Part shown: positions 44,517 to 52,530 of the stretch, one piece after another
How positions within the stretch are numbered: the first letter of the stretch is position 1
Layout of the letters: each line of letters opens with the position of its first letter
Origin: Clostridia bacterium
GTDB taxonomy: Bacteria > Bacillota > Clostridia > UMGS1883 > UMGS1540
Length of the DNA: 64,000 nucleotides
NCBI GenBank assembly: GCA_017450025.1
Contig: JAFSYJ010000032.1
Span: 1-64,000, forward strand
Direction: 5' to 3'
Notes under the pieces: model-generated
What the model saw: the letters and a program-made list of their open reading frames with translations, nothing else
Databases searched by the model: none
Told to the model about the DNA's origin: nothing
Translations under genes and position numbers: made by a program

Positions 44517-44945
44517 CTATGCCTCTCTGATGCTGAGCTGTAAATCGTGAAGTGCTTTTGCAGAGTTATCTATTTCAAGCATATATTTTATTCTGATATT
44601 ACCTGTCGTTTCGCCTATATCAACATTTACGCTGTCAGGCATAACCCCGACGGTAAAGCTCCCGTAAGGCGTTTCATAATGACCAAGGTGCTTGACGCCT
44701 TCTTTGAACACCATATGGGAATTGATTTCGCCAAAGCGCGTTAAAGAAACGGTGTCACCGTCAATCTTAAGCGTTGTCCGCGTGCGTTCATAGCCTGTCA
44801 TTTCCTCGGAATCAAAGTAGGACAGGTAGTGCTTATTCCCTTTTTTATAATATTTACCTTCGGTCACAAGCTCAATATTGTCTGTGTCATTATCTTCGAT
44901 AACACTTTCTGTGCCCTTAATAGAAATTATGACATCTTTTTTCAT
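44517..44945 (-). CDS. DUF1934 domain-containing protein (YwiB-like)
   Basis: A 142-residue predicted beta-barrel protein of the DUF1934/YwiB family. Features include MKKDVIISIKGTE at the start, EGKYYKKGNKHYLSYFDSE and HLGHYETPYGSFTVGVMPDSV. Gene order DUF1934-argS is common in Firmicutes (ywiB-argS in Bacillus), which supports the call. The biochemical role is unknown. The ATG at 44945 follows AGGTGA. It is the first gene of the operon. Confidence 0.9.
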   Translation of the reverse strand: MKKDVIISIKGTESVIEDNDTDNIELVTEGKYYKKGNKHYLSYFDSEEMTGYERTRTTLKIDGDTVSLTRFGEINSHMVFKEGVKHLGHYETPYGSFTVGVMPDSVNVDIGETTGNIRIKYMLEIDNSAKALHDLQLSIREA

Positions 44946-44962
44946 ATGTATCACCTAAAATG

Positions 44963-44991
44963 AGTATAGCACAAAACAAATAAATAGTAAA
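44963..44991 (-). promoter_or_regulatory. Promoter of DUF1934-argS-ctpA
   Basis: TTTACT (44986-44991), 17-base spacer with an extended TG-like end, TATACT (44963-44968) on the minus strand. Confidence 0.75.
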
Positions 44992-45011
44992 GTGTTATGT
45001 TGTGCTTATGT

Positions 45012-46046
45012 TTACAGTTTTTGTGCGTATTCTATGAGTTTGTCAATAAGCTCGGAATAAGGAATACCGCTCGCGCCCCAAAGCTTTGGATACATACTTA
45101 TCGATGTAAAGCCGGGGAGGGTGTTGATTTCGTTAAAATACACTTCGCCTGTTTTTTTATGCACAAAAAAGTCAACTCTTGACAGGCATCTGCATTGCAA
45201 AGCCTTAAAAATCTTAACAGCGTATGTTCTGATTTCTTCGGCCGTTTTTTCAGGCAAATCTGCAGGAATAACAAGCCCTGACTTATTATCTATATATTTG
45301 GCGTTATAGTCATAAAATTCGTTTGACGGTAGTATCTCGCCAACTGTTGACGCCTTGGCGTCGCGGTTTCCCAAAACCGCACATTCGATTTCGCGCGCGT
45401 CTATGAATTCTTCGCAAAGAATTTTAGAGTCAACCTTTGCGGCTTCGCGTATCGCGCAAACAAGTTCTTCTCTGTTTGACGCCTTTCCTGCGCCCAAAGA
45501 AGACCCTGCATTACAGGGCTTTACAAATACCGGAAAGTTGAATTTTGCGGTTATCTTGTCAATATCCTCATCTGTAAAATCAGGAGAAGCAACATACCAA
45601 GCCGCCTGACGGATACCGAGCTTTTCGACAAAAAGCTTTGTCGCGGCTTTATCCATAGAAACAGAAGAAGAAAGCACACCCGGGCCGACATACGGGATTC
45701 CGGCAAGCTCAAAAAGCCCCTGAATACAGCCGTCTTCACAAAAATCGCCGTGCATTACGGGAAAGATAACATCTATCTTTTGCACTGTACCGTCTGCAAG
45801 CACTATGCCATGTGTTTCTCTGTCGGGGGACAAAATAGCCTTTATGTTATCCTCGTTTATCCACTCGCCGTTTTCGATTTTATCGGCGGAAGCATCTGTC
45901 TTGAACCATCTTCCGTCTTTTGTTATTCCGATTTTTGTTACATAGTATTTATCTTTATTTATATTTCTTAAAACGGACGCCGCAGAGAGGCAAGACACTT
46001 CGTGTTCGCCTGACGCGCCTCCAAATATTATAAGCAAATTTAACAT
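45012..46046 (-). CDS. ddl: D-alanine--D-alanine ligase
   Basis: A 344-residue ATP-grasp enzyme that makes the D-Ala-D-Ala end of peptidoglycan precursors. FGGASGEHEVSCLSA near residue 8 and PVMHGDFCEDGCIQG are the family N-terminal motifs. FVKPCNAGSSLGAGKA is the ATP-grasp region and FNEINTLPGFTSISMYPKLW is near the C-terminus. No vanH/vanX-like genes flank it, so it is the housekeeping enzyme. It follows rsmI by 19 bases. Confidence 0.96.
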   Translation of the reverse strand: MLNLLIIFGGASGEHEVSCLSAASVLRNINKDKYYVTKIGITKDGRWFKTDASADKIENGEWINEDNIKAILSPDRETHGIVLADGTVQKIDVIFPVMHGDFCEDGCIQGLFELAGIPYVGPGVLSSSVSMDKAATKLFVEKLGIRQAAWYVASPDFTDEDIDKITAKFNFPVFVKPCNAGSSLGAGKASNREELVCAIREAAKVDSKILCEEFIDAREIECAVLGNRDAKASTVGEILPSNEFYDYNAKYIDNKSGLVIPADLPEKTAEEIRTYAVKIFKALQCRCLSRVDFFVHKKTGEVYFNEINTLPGFTSISMYPKLWGASGIPYSELIDKLIEYAQKL

Positions 46047-46065
46047 AGTAACACAGCTCCTTAAA

Positions 46066-46899
46066 TCAATGCTTTTTTATAGCGTCATAAACATCGCGTT
46101 TTGCGATTTTTCTGTCCTTTGCCGCCATTTTCATCGCGTCCTTTTCGCTCATGCCCTGAAAAATATAAAATTCCACATGCTCCTCCAGAGACATATTTTG
46201 CCAAAATTCCGCGGCTTCTTCTTTGTCCGACGGAGCGACAACTATTACAAACTCGCCTTTAGGCGGTCTGTCGTCAGAATACAATGTTTGCGCGTCTTCT
46301 AAAGTTGTTCTTATAATTTCTTCGTGTATTTTTGTAAGCTCGCGGCACAGCGTCACCTGTCTGTTGCCGAGATATTTGAGCAAATCGCCGAGCGTGCGGC
46401 GCAGCTTATGCGGAGCTTCATAAAATATAAGCGTTTTTTTATCTTTTTGTATTTCTTCAAGGCGTTCTGTGCGGCTGTTCTTGTTCATCGGCAAAAAGCC
46501 TTCAAAAGAAAACCTGCCTGTCGGCAGAGCGGAAACAACAAGCGCGTTTATTGCCGCAACGGGACCCGGAACAGGAACAACGCGGATATTCTCTTTTGCG
46601 CAAAGCCGCACTAAATCCTCACCTGGGTCAGAAATGGCGGGAGTTCCGGCATCTGACACAAGAGCAATGTTTTTTCCCTCTTTAAGCATATTTATTATTT
46701 GTATTCCCTTTTCGTGAATATTATGCTCAAAATAGCTTATCTGGGGCTTTTTAATATTCAGGTGGTTTAAGAGCTTTACTGTCTGGCGCGTGTCCTCCGC
46801 GGCGATAATATCAACGGAGGAAAGCGTGTCAATAAGCCTTGCCGACATATCGGAGAGATTTCCTATTGGGGTGGCGCACAAGTAAAGAATACCTGACAT
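46066..46899 (-). CDS. rsmI: 16S rRNA (cytidine-1402-2'-O)-methyltransferase
   Basis: A 277-residue tetrapyrrole-methylase-fold enzyme modifying C1402 in the ribosomal P site. It begins GILYLCATPIGNLSDMSARL, followed by AAEDTRQTVKLLNHL and LVSDAGTPAISDPG, the signature of RsmI. The C-terminal extension is helical. It lies two bases after trmN6; the pair yabB/yabC order is typical of Firmicutes. Confidence 0.96.
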   Translation of the reverse strand: MSGILYLCATPIGNLSDMSARLIDTLSSVDIIAAEDTRQTVKLLNHLNIKKPQISYFEHNIHEKGIQIINMLKEGKNIALVSDAGTPAISDPGEDLVRLCAKENIRVVPVPGPVAAINALVVSALPTGRFSFEGFLPMNKNSRTERLEEIQKDKKTLIFYEAPHKLRRTLGDLLKYLGNRQVTLCRELTKIHEEIIRTTLEDAQTLYSDDRPPKGEFVIVVAPSDKEEAAEFWQNMSLEEHVEFYIFQGMSEKDAMKMAAKDRKIAKRDVYDAIKKH

Positions 46900-46901
46900 T
46901 T

Positions 46902-47633
46902 TTAATTCCTTTCGTATATTCCGAGAACTTCGTCTGTATAGCTGCCGTCTGCATTATACATATTAAGCGTCGGCATAACCTTTAAAAAGCTTTTGCCGCC
47001 TTTTGCGGCTTCTATAAGAACGAGATTTGGTTCTTTGCCCTCACGGGGAGCGACAAGGCGAAGCCTTTTAGGCTCAAGCGAATACTTTTTAAGCGCCGCA
47101 AAAATATCAGAAAGCCGCGAGGGACGGTGTACCATAAAAAGCTTTCCGTTATCCTTTAAAACGGCAGACGCCTGAGAAACAACATCTTCAAGCGTGCAGA
47201 GTATCTCGTGGCGCGAAATCGCCTGTATATCATCGGGGTTTACAATTCCGCTGCCTGCCTTTTTATAGGGAGGGTTACAGGTTACGGCGTCAAAAACGCC
47301 TTTGCCGAAGATTTCAGCAGAATCCAAAATATTGCCTTTAACAATATCTATATTAGTGATTTTATTATACAAAACACTTCGCTGTGCCATTTCGGCAACG
47401 CTGTCAATGATTTCAATTCCCGTAATATGCGATGCCTCTGTTTTAGCTGACAAAAGGAGCGGAACTATGCCCGTTCCCGTACACATATCAAGCACTTTTG
47501 CGCCCTTTTTGACATCCGCAAAATCAGACAGCAGCACAGCGTCAGTGCCGAAGCAAAAGCCGCGCGTGTCCTGTATAATAAAAAGACCGCGTATCTGAAG
47601 GTCATCAAGTCTTTCATAAGGGTTAAGATTCAA
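46902..47633 (-). CDS. trmN6: tRNA1(Val) (adenine-37-N6)-methyltransferase family protein
   Basis: A 243-residue class I SAM methyltransferase. The SAM site is VLDMCTGTGIVPLLLSAK and the N6-adenine motif is CNPPYKK. The opening IIQDTRGFCFGTDAVLLSDF is the TrmN6/YabB pattern. It lies immediately upstream of rsmI as in Bacillus yabB-yazA-yabC, though no GIY-YIG gene lies between them here. The exact tRNA target is inferred from the family. Confidence 0.9.
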   Translation of the reverse strand: MNLNPYERLDDLQIRGLFIIQDTRGFCFGTDAVLLSDFADVKKGAKVLDMCTGTGIVPLLLSAKTEASHITGIEIIDSVAEMAQRSVLYNKITNIDIVKGNILDSAEIFGKGVFDAVTCNPPYKKAGSGIVNPDDIQAISRHEILCTLEDVVSQASAVLKDNGKLFMVHRPSRLSDIFAALKKYSLEPKRLRLVAPREGKEPNLVLIEAAKGGKSFLKVMPTLNMYNADGSYTDEVLGIYERN

Positions 47634-47656
47634 TCTGACAGCCCCCTAAAAATTTT

Positions 47657-47683
47657 GGCTGCAACAATTGGTTTGTTGCAGCC
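47657..47683 (-). terminator. Hairpin after the ferredoxin gene
   Basis: GGCTGCAAC (47657-47665) pairs with GTTGCAGCC (47675-47683) around a 9-base loop. On the minus strand AAAA precedes the T run, so it is at best a weak terminator, and trmN6 downstream may be co-transcribed. Confidence 0.5.
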
Positions 47684-47691
47684 GCAAAATG

Positions 47692-47862
47692 TTAACCCTG
47701 ATTGGGTGCTCCAACGGGACAGACATTAGCGCAGTTACCGCATTCTATACAAGTATCTGCGTCAATCTCAAATTTTGTATCTCCAGCTGAGATGCAGGAA
47801 ACAGGACATTCTGCTTCACAAGCTCCGCAACTGATGCATTCATCTGAAATAATATAAGCCAT
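47692..47862 (-). CDS. 2[4Fe-4S] ferredoxin
   Basis: A 56-residue clostridial-type ferredoxin carrying electrons at low potential. Cluster I ligands are Cys9, Cys12, Cys15 and Cys48; cluster II ligands are Cys38, Cys41, Cys44 and Cys19, from two CxxCxxCxxxCP motifs. It starts MAYIISDECISCGACEAECP. GAGGAGGTG precedes the ATG and a promoter lies upstream. Strongly suggests anaerobic metabolism. Confidence 0.97.
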   Translation of the reverse strand: MAYIISDECISCGACEAECPVSCISAGDTKFEIDADTCIECGNCANVCPVGAPNQG

Positions 47863-47885
47863 TTTAAATACACCTCCTCAAAAAT

Positions 47886-47914
47886 ACTGTAACATATATT
47901 GGAAAAATTTTCAA
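47886..47914 (-). promoter_or_regulatory. Promoter of the ferredoxin gene
   Basis: TTGAAA (47909-47914), 17-base spacer, TACAGT (47886-47891) on the minus strand. Confidence 0.7.
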
Positions 47915-47959
47915 TAGTTTTTATTAAATTTCCCGTAATTTTAAGGGATTTTATTAACT

Positions 47960-48517
47960 TTATCCTATCAATATCTCATTTAGTAACCGCTTTGGCACAG
48001 AAAGAGAGCCGTCAGGGTTTTTATAATACTTGACATCGCCTTTAAAATCAACCGCGGAGGACTTTTCGGCAGGGTAGCCGAGAGCAATTACAGATACAAG
48101 CTGTAAATTTGCGGGCAAGCCATAAAGCGCGGAAAACAAATCGCGGTCAACCGAATAAATCCAGCACGAGGCAATGCCTCTTTCCTGCGCCGCCGCAATT
48201 ATGCTCATTGCCGCAGCTCCTGCGTCAAGCTGATACAGATTGCTTTTTATGTCCGTGTCATTCAGAATGGCGATATAAGCCGTTGGCTCTTCGCCCGTCC
48301 TCGGTGTACCCTCGCCCTTTAAATATGCCGCCCACTTTGTCATTGGAAAAATCTTGGCGTTCATATCTGCGCGGGTTTCCGCAATATACTTAAGAGGCTG
48401 AAGGTTACCTGCAGACGGCGCAAGGCGCGCGCAGTCCAAAACATCCAAAAGGACTTCTTTGCTTATGGGTGTTTGATTAAATTTTCTGATTGACCGTCTC
48501 TCTTTTAAGAGCTTCAT
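47960..48517 (-). CDS. Nitroreductase family protein
   Basis: About 185 residues; an FMN-dependent NAD(P)H oxidoreductase of the nitroreductase family. It begins LLKERRSIRKFNQTPISKEV, has the FMN contact region RLAPSAGNLQPLKYIAE, and ALGYPAEK near the C-terminus. The natural substrate is unknown. Two adjacent ATG codons are possible; the second (48517) is better spaced from AGGAGG. The start lies inside the 3' end of the clpE-like gene by about 40 bases, so translation is probably coupled. Confidence 0.9.
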   Translation of the reverse strand: MKLLKERRSIRKFNQTPISKEVLLDVLDCARLAPSAGNLQPLKYIAETRADMNAKIFPMTKWAAYLKGEGTPRTGEEPTAYIAILNDTDIKSNLYQLDAGAAAMSIIAAAQERGIASCWIYSVDRDLFSALYGLPANLQLVSVIALGYPAEKSSAVDFKGDVKYYKNPDGSLSVPKRLLNEILIG

Positions 48518-50753
48518 CATTTGCCTCCTTATAAAGCGTTATCGCACCGTCTTTTGATACTGCATAAAGCGTGTCGCCCGAAGACAGCAGATTTGAAATA
48601 ATCATATATGCCGCCTTTTCTTCAAGCTCTTTCTGAATAATCCTCCTAAGCGGGCGTGCGCCGTTTTTGGGGTCATATCCCTTTTGCAAAAGAAGCTCTT
48701 TTGCGTCATCGGAAATAACAAACTTTATACCGCGTGAGGACAGCATTTCGGCAAATTCGCCGAGGAGCTTTGTCAAGATTTCCATAAGCGCATCGTGTTC
48801 GAGCGGCTTGAAAATGATAATTTCATCTATTCTGTTCAAAAATTCAGGGCGGAAAAGCTCTTTTAAAGCCTTTTGTACCTTATCTGACGAGGCTTGGCGA
48901 TTGTCCTGCGTATATCCCGGCGCGTTGCCTTTGTAATCGCTGCCTGCATTAGATGTCATAATTATCATTGTGTTCTGGAAGTTTACAAGCTTGCCGTGGC
49001 TGTCGGTTATTCTTCCGTCTTCAAAAATTTGCAGGAGAATATTTAAAACATCAGGGTGAGCTTTTTCGATTTCGTCAAGAAGAATTATCGAGTACGGCTT
49101 GCGGCGTACCTTTTCCGTAAGCTGACCTGCGTCTTCATACCCGACATATCCGGGAGGCGAGCCGATGATTTTTGCAACTGAATGTTTTTCCATATATTCG
49201 CTCATATCAAGGCGGATAAGCGCGTCCTCCGAATCAAACACGGCTTCTGCCAGAGACAGAACAAGCTCTGTTTTGCCGACGCCCGTAGGACCTGTAAAAA
49301 TAAGCGATATAGGGCGTCTTTTTTTAGACAGACCGACGCGGCTGCGGCGAATTGCCGAGGAAACCGCAGAAATAGCCTCGTCCTGCCCTTTAACGCGCTT
49401 TTTCAATGTGTCCTCAAGCGTCAGCAGCCTTTTATTTTCGTCAAGCGTTATACGCTTTGCGGGGATTTTTGTCCAGCGCTCGATTACAGTCGCAATATCG
49501 TCTTCCGTTAGCATAACGGTTGCGGTTTCGCCTTCCAGCTTGGACAAGTCCTCCATAAGTCTGTATTTATGTGTTTTGAGGTCAGCTATTTCCTGATAGT
49601 TGCCTTCGTCGGGGGATTCCTCCAAAAGCTGTAAGCTCTTGTCAACGCCGTCAAGCTCCGCGCGAAGCTTTGCTATTTTAACAAGCGCCGTGTTTCGGAG
49701 ATTTGCGCCTGACGAAGCTTCATCAATAACATCAATAGCCTTGTCGGGCATAAATCTGTCAGTAATATAGCGGTTACTAAGTTCAACCGCGGAGTGGATC
49801 ACATCATCGGTAATTATGACCTTGTGAAAGTCCTCATAATAGCCCTTTATGCCCTTTATTATTTCGATAGTTTCTTCGGGAGACGGCTCTTCAACCAAAA
49901 TCGGCTGGAACCTCCGTTCAAGTGCGGTGTCCTTTTCAATGAATTTTCTGTACTCGTTTGTTGTTGTAGCGCCGATAACCTGAATTTCTCCGCGTGCAAG
50001 AGCAGGCTTAAGTATATTTGCGGCGCTCATTGCGCCATCTGCGTCGCCTGCGGCAACAATATTATGAAGCTCATCAATAACAAGAATGATATTTCCTGCC
50101 TTTTTGACTTCTTCAAGTATAGTCTTAAGGCGCGATTCAAACTGACCGCGGAACTGCGTGCCTGCTACGATAGCCGTAAAGTCGAGCAGGTAAATCTCGT
50201 AATTCAGGAGCTTTTCGGGAACATTACCCGCAACTATCCTTGTCGCCAACCCTTCGGCAATAGCCGTTTTGCCGACGCCGGGCTCACCTATCAGGCAGGG
50301 ATTATTTTTTGTGCGTCTGTTTAAAATCTCTATGCAGCGCGTTATCTCGCTTTCGCGGCCGACAACAATGTCAACCTCTCCGTCGGCAGCATTTTTTGTG
50401 AGATTGGTGCCGTAAGTATCAAGAAGGCGCTTTTTCTTTTTGCTTTTTTTGGGAGATTTGTCGTCGGGCGGAGTTTCCGCCTCGCCGTTTTGTCCCATTA
50501 TATTAAAAAAGTCCTGTATCTGTTCTGAATCGGGCATTTCAATATCGTCGGGTAAGTTCAGCATATCGCCTATCTGGGAAGTGAGATTTTCAAAATCATC
50601 GGGATTGAAGTTAAGAGCCTGAAGTGATTTTGACATATCTATTCCAAGCTTTTGGGCACAGGGAATACACAGCCCCTCATTCGTTGTTTGGTTATTTTCA
50701 ATTTTGGTAACAAAAACAACTGCCGTATTTTTTTTACAATGTGAACAAAGCAT
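48477..50753 (-). CDS. clpE: ClpE-like ATP-dependent protein unfoldase (AAA+)
   Basis: A 758-residue HSP100 protein. Instead of the ClpC N-domain it has an N-terminal zinc finger (Cys3, Cys6, Cys29, Cys32) as in ClpE, then a linker with a lysine stretch. AAA domain 1 has Walker A GEPGVGKT at 156-163 and a short middle domain follows. AAA domain 2 has GPTGVGKT near 490. The ClpP-docking loop region after MTSNAGS reads GNAPGYTQ, not the usual (I/V)GF. A UVR-like or MecA-binding M-domain is not obvious. No CtsR operator was recognised, and ctsR/mcsAB are not adjacent. Confidence 0.9.
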   Translation of the reverse strand: MLCSHCKKNTAVVFVTKIENNQTTNEGLCIPCAQKLGIDMSKSLQALNFNPDDFENLTSQIGDMLNLPDDIEMPDSEQIQDFFNIMGQNGEAETPPDDKSPKKSKKKKRLLDTYGTNLTKNAADGEVDIVVGRESEITRCIEILNRRTKNNPCLIGEPGVGKTAIAEGLATRIVAGNVPEKLLNYEIYLLDFTAIVAGTQFRGQFESRLKTILEEVKKAGNIILVIDELHNIVAAGDADGAMSAANILKPALARGEIQVIGATTTNEYRKFIEKDTALERRFQPILVEEPSPEETIEIIKGIKGYYEDFHKVIITDDVIHSAVELSNRYITDRFMPDKAIDVIDEASSGANLRNTALVKIAKLRAELDGVDKSLQLLEESPDEGNYQEIADLKTHKYRLMEDLSKLEGETATVMLTEDDIATVIERWTKIPAKRITLDENKRLLTLEDTLKKRVKGQDEAISAVSSAIRRSRVGLSKKRRPISLIFTGPTGVGKTELVLSLAEAVFDSEDALIRLDMSEYMEKHSVAKIIGSPPGYVGYEDAGQLTEKVRRKPYSIILLDEIEKAHPDVLNILLQIFEDGRITDSHGKLVNFQNTMIIMTSNAGSDYKGNAPGYTQDNRQASSDKVQKALKELFRPEFLNRIDEIIIFKPLEHDALMEILTKLLGEFAEMLSSRGIKFVISDDAKELLLQKGYDPKNGARPLRRIIQKELEEKAAYMIISNLLSSGDTLYAVSKDGAITLYKEANDEALKRETVNQKI

Positions 50754-50831
50754 ATATATTTTTACCTTTCTGCAAGTCTAAAGCGAGTATATCACAATTT
50801 TAACGGTTTGTGTATTAACATTCTGTTAAAT

Positions 50832-51515
50832 TTACTTTGTAAAATACTTTCGGAGCGGAAGCGCGTCGTAAAATTCAAATTTTTTGTTGAGAAAACGCGA
50901 AAAAATGCCGATAATCGTACCGTTGAGCAAAGCGGTGATAACAGTACCGTAACTTATACCGCGAAAATGCCCGAAGCCAAAAAACGAAAATGACAAAATC
51001 AGCGCAACAAGACAGCTTGTACAGTCGTATACTGTTTTGACTTTGCTTATATTCAAAGAAAAATGCCCCGAAAATTCCATTACAAAAAGGTCGTATGCCT
51101 CGGGAGGAATGTAAGTACGGAACATAAGAGCCACGCCCAAAGCGCATATAACAAGACCGAGGATATAATAAATAATATGCGCGGCAAAGGAGTCGTACGG
51201 CAAAAGTGCAACAAGCTCTATTATGCGGTCAAGAAGTATGCCGTATATAAACGCGGTAACAAAAGAAAAAATATATGAGATTTTAAACTTACGCAAAATT
51301 GCGGAAAGCAACAATAAAATAACGGCCTGAAGAGTGTATTCGGCCATACCGAATGAGAAAAAGGGTAGAAACTCCGAAATTTTAAGATGCAATATGTATG
51401 CAGGGGCAACAATCATAGAGAGCCCGAAATTCGCGCGCTGCATCAGTGCAACGCTCAAAGCAATAAATATAAGTCCGAGAGCATACGCAAGCTCGGTGGA
51501 AAAATGTTTTTTCAA
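50832..51515 (-). CDS. YczE/YyaS/YitT family integral membrane protein
   Basis: A 227-residue protein with about five or six hydrophobic segments. The opening ELAYALGLIFIALSVALMQRANFGLSM and the ALGVALMFRTYIPPEAYDLFVMEF segment match the YczE/YitT-like family. Function is unknown. It lies 48 bases downstream of the TRIC-family gene in the same direction, so both may be on one transcript. Confidence 0.8.
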   Translation of the reverse strand: MKKHFSTELAYALGLIFIALSVALMQRANFGLSMIVAPAYILHLKISEFLPFFSFGMAEYTLQAVILLLLSAILRKFKISYIFSFVTAFIYGILLDRIIELVALLPYDSFAAHIIYYILGLVICALGVALMFRTYIPPEAYDLFVMEFSGHFSLNISKVKTVYDCTSCLVALILSFSFFGFGHFRGISYGTVITALLNGTIIGIFSRFLNKKFEFYDALPLRKYFTK

Positions 51516-51563
51516 ACAGAATACCTTCTTATGTAAAAAATTTGGTGTAAAGAAAAACGAATC

Positions 51564-52220
51564 TCAATCAGTCGAATCATCGTTTATATGTATTTTAGGC
51601 AGACTCCATCTGTATTTTGTCGCCAACATTCGTATTGAAAAAACCGTGAGCATTGATATAATGGATACCAGCTCAACATTTTGAATATATTTTCTTAATA
51701 TGAAATATACAAAGCTTCCGAAAATTGCCGCTAACGCGTAAATGTGCTTTTTAAAAATATACGGCGTTGTATCAATAAGAACATCGCGAAAAATACCGCC
51801 GCCAACTCCGGTAATCATACCGACAAAGACGACAATAAATCCGTTGTCCGAAAAACCGTTAGCACAGCTGATCTCTGATCCGATAACTACAAATGCCGAC
51901 AAGCCTATAGCATCAAAGATATTATTTATGTATTCTATTTTAATCTTGAGAGAATTAAAGCTTTTCCGTCGTGTAAATGCAGCTATAAAAACAATTAAAG
52001 CAACAATTATCGCAAGCAAAAAAAGTAACAAATCACTGAAAATTGCAGGAGGGGTTATTCCCAGCAATATATCTCTGATCATTCCGCCGCCAAATGCAGT
52101 AATACATGCTACAAAAGCTACGCCAAATATATCAAGACCCGAATCAATAGCAACTAAAGAGCCGGACAGCGCAAAAGCCATTGAGCCTATTATTTCAAGT
52201 ATTTTTATTATTTCAAACAT
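51564..52220 (-). CDS. TRIC cation channel family protein (YadS/YicG-like, UPF0126)
   Basis: A 218-residue membrane protein built of two copies of a three-helix unit. The paired motifs are AFGGGMIRDILLG and TGVGGGIFRDVLID, typical of the bacterial TRIC/UPF0126 family. Prokaryotic members form potassium-permeable trimers, but a transport role for this one is inference. The ATG at 52220 follows AGGAG at eight bases and fits the family start, better than one 25 codons upstream. Confidence 0.88.
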   Translation of the reverse strand: MFEIIKILEIIGSMAFALSGSLVAIDSGLDIFGVAFVACITAFGGGMIRDILLGITPPAIFSDLLLFLLAIIVALIVFIAAFTRRKSFNSLKIKIEYINNIFDAIGLSAFVVIGSEISCANGFSDNGFIVVFVGMITGVGGGIFRDVLIDTTPYIFKKHIYALAAIFGSFVYFILRKYIQNVELVSIISMLTVFSIRMLATKYRWSLPKIHINDDSTD

Positions 52221-52305
52221 AGAGGGTTCTCCTATAAAAACAAAATTGCGGCATATGCATTCCAAAAATTTGCTTAAACAGTTATCCAAAAGCAAAAAAA
52301 CCGTA

Positions 52306-52331
52306 GTTCAAATTAAAGCCATCAGGCTAAG
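52306..52331. repeat. 26-bp dispersed repeat, copy 2
   Basis: Same orientation as copy 1 at 117-142, with 25 of 26 bases identical. It lies between the TRIC-family gene and the tRNA terminator. Confidence 0.6.
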
Positions 52332-52335
52332 AAGT

Positions 52336-52373
52336 AAAAATCGGCAAGAATCTTTAGAATCTTGCCGATTTTT
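52336..52373 (-). terminator. Terminator after tRNA-Met
   Basis: A 14-bp perfect stem (AAAAATCGGCAAGA/TCTTGCCGATTTTT) with a 10-base loop directly follows the encoded CCA; its terminal T run is the U-tract. Confidence 0.9.
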
Positions 52374-52449
52374 GGTAGCGGCGAGTGGACTTGAACCGCT
52401 GACCTAACGGGTATGAACCGTTTGCTCTAGCCAACTGAGCTACGCCGCC
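52373..52449 (-). tRNA. tRNA-Met (CAT), elongator type
   Basis: A 77-base tRNA with encoded CCA. Acceptor stem GGCGGCG/CGCCGCT (first pair G-U), D arm GCTC/GAGC, anticodon stem AACGG/CCGTT with loop TTCATAC (anticodon CAT), T loop TTCAAGT. Overall sequence is of the elongator tRNA-Met type; tRNA-Ile2 with lysidine also has CAT but normally differs in acceptor and anticodon-stem identity bases. The T stem AGCGG/CCACT has a C-A mismatch at its middle pair. Confidence 0.93.
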
Positions 52450-52468
52450 ATTTTTAAACGCAAGCTTA

Positions 52469-52497
52469 ATTATAAAGTAAAACTTGCGTTTTGTCAA
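52469..52497 (-). promoter_or_regulatory. Consensus promoter of tRNA-Met
   Basis: TTGACA (52492-52497), 17-base spacer, TATAAT (52469-52474) on the minus strand. An 8-bp inverted repeat, AACGCAAG (52457-52464) and CTTGCGTT (52483-52490), flanks the -10 box. Confidence 0.88.
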
Positions 52498-52530
52498 TAG
52501 TTTTTTCAAAGTTTTGTAAAATTATACATA

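Noticed and set aside
45012-46046. Vancomycin-type D-Ala-D-Lac ligase
   Set aside because: No vanH or vanX neighbours; the gene sits among tRNA and rRNA modification genes, so the housekeeping Ddl call is simpler.
52306-52449. tRNA-Met with adjacent repeat as a phage or island attachment site
   Set aside because: The second repeat copy is 52 kb away beyond oriC and core genes, no integrase is present, and no copy of the tRNA 3' end was noticed.
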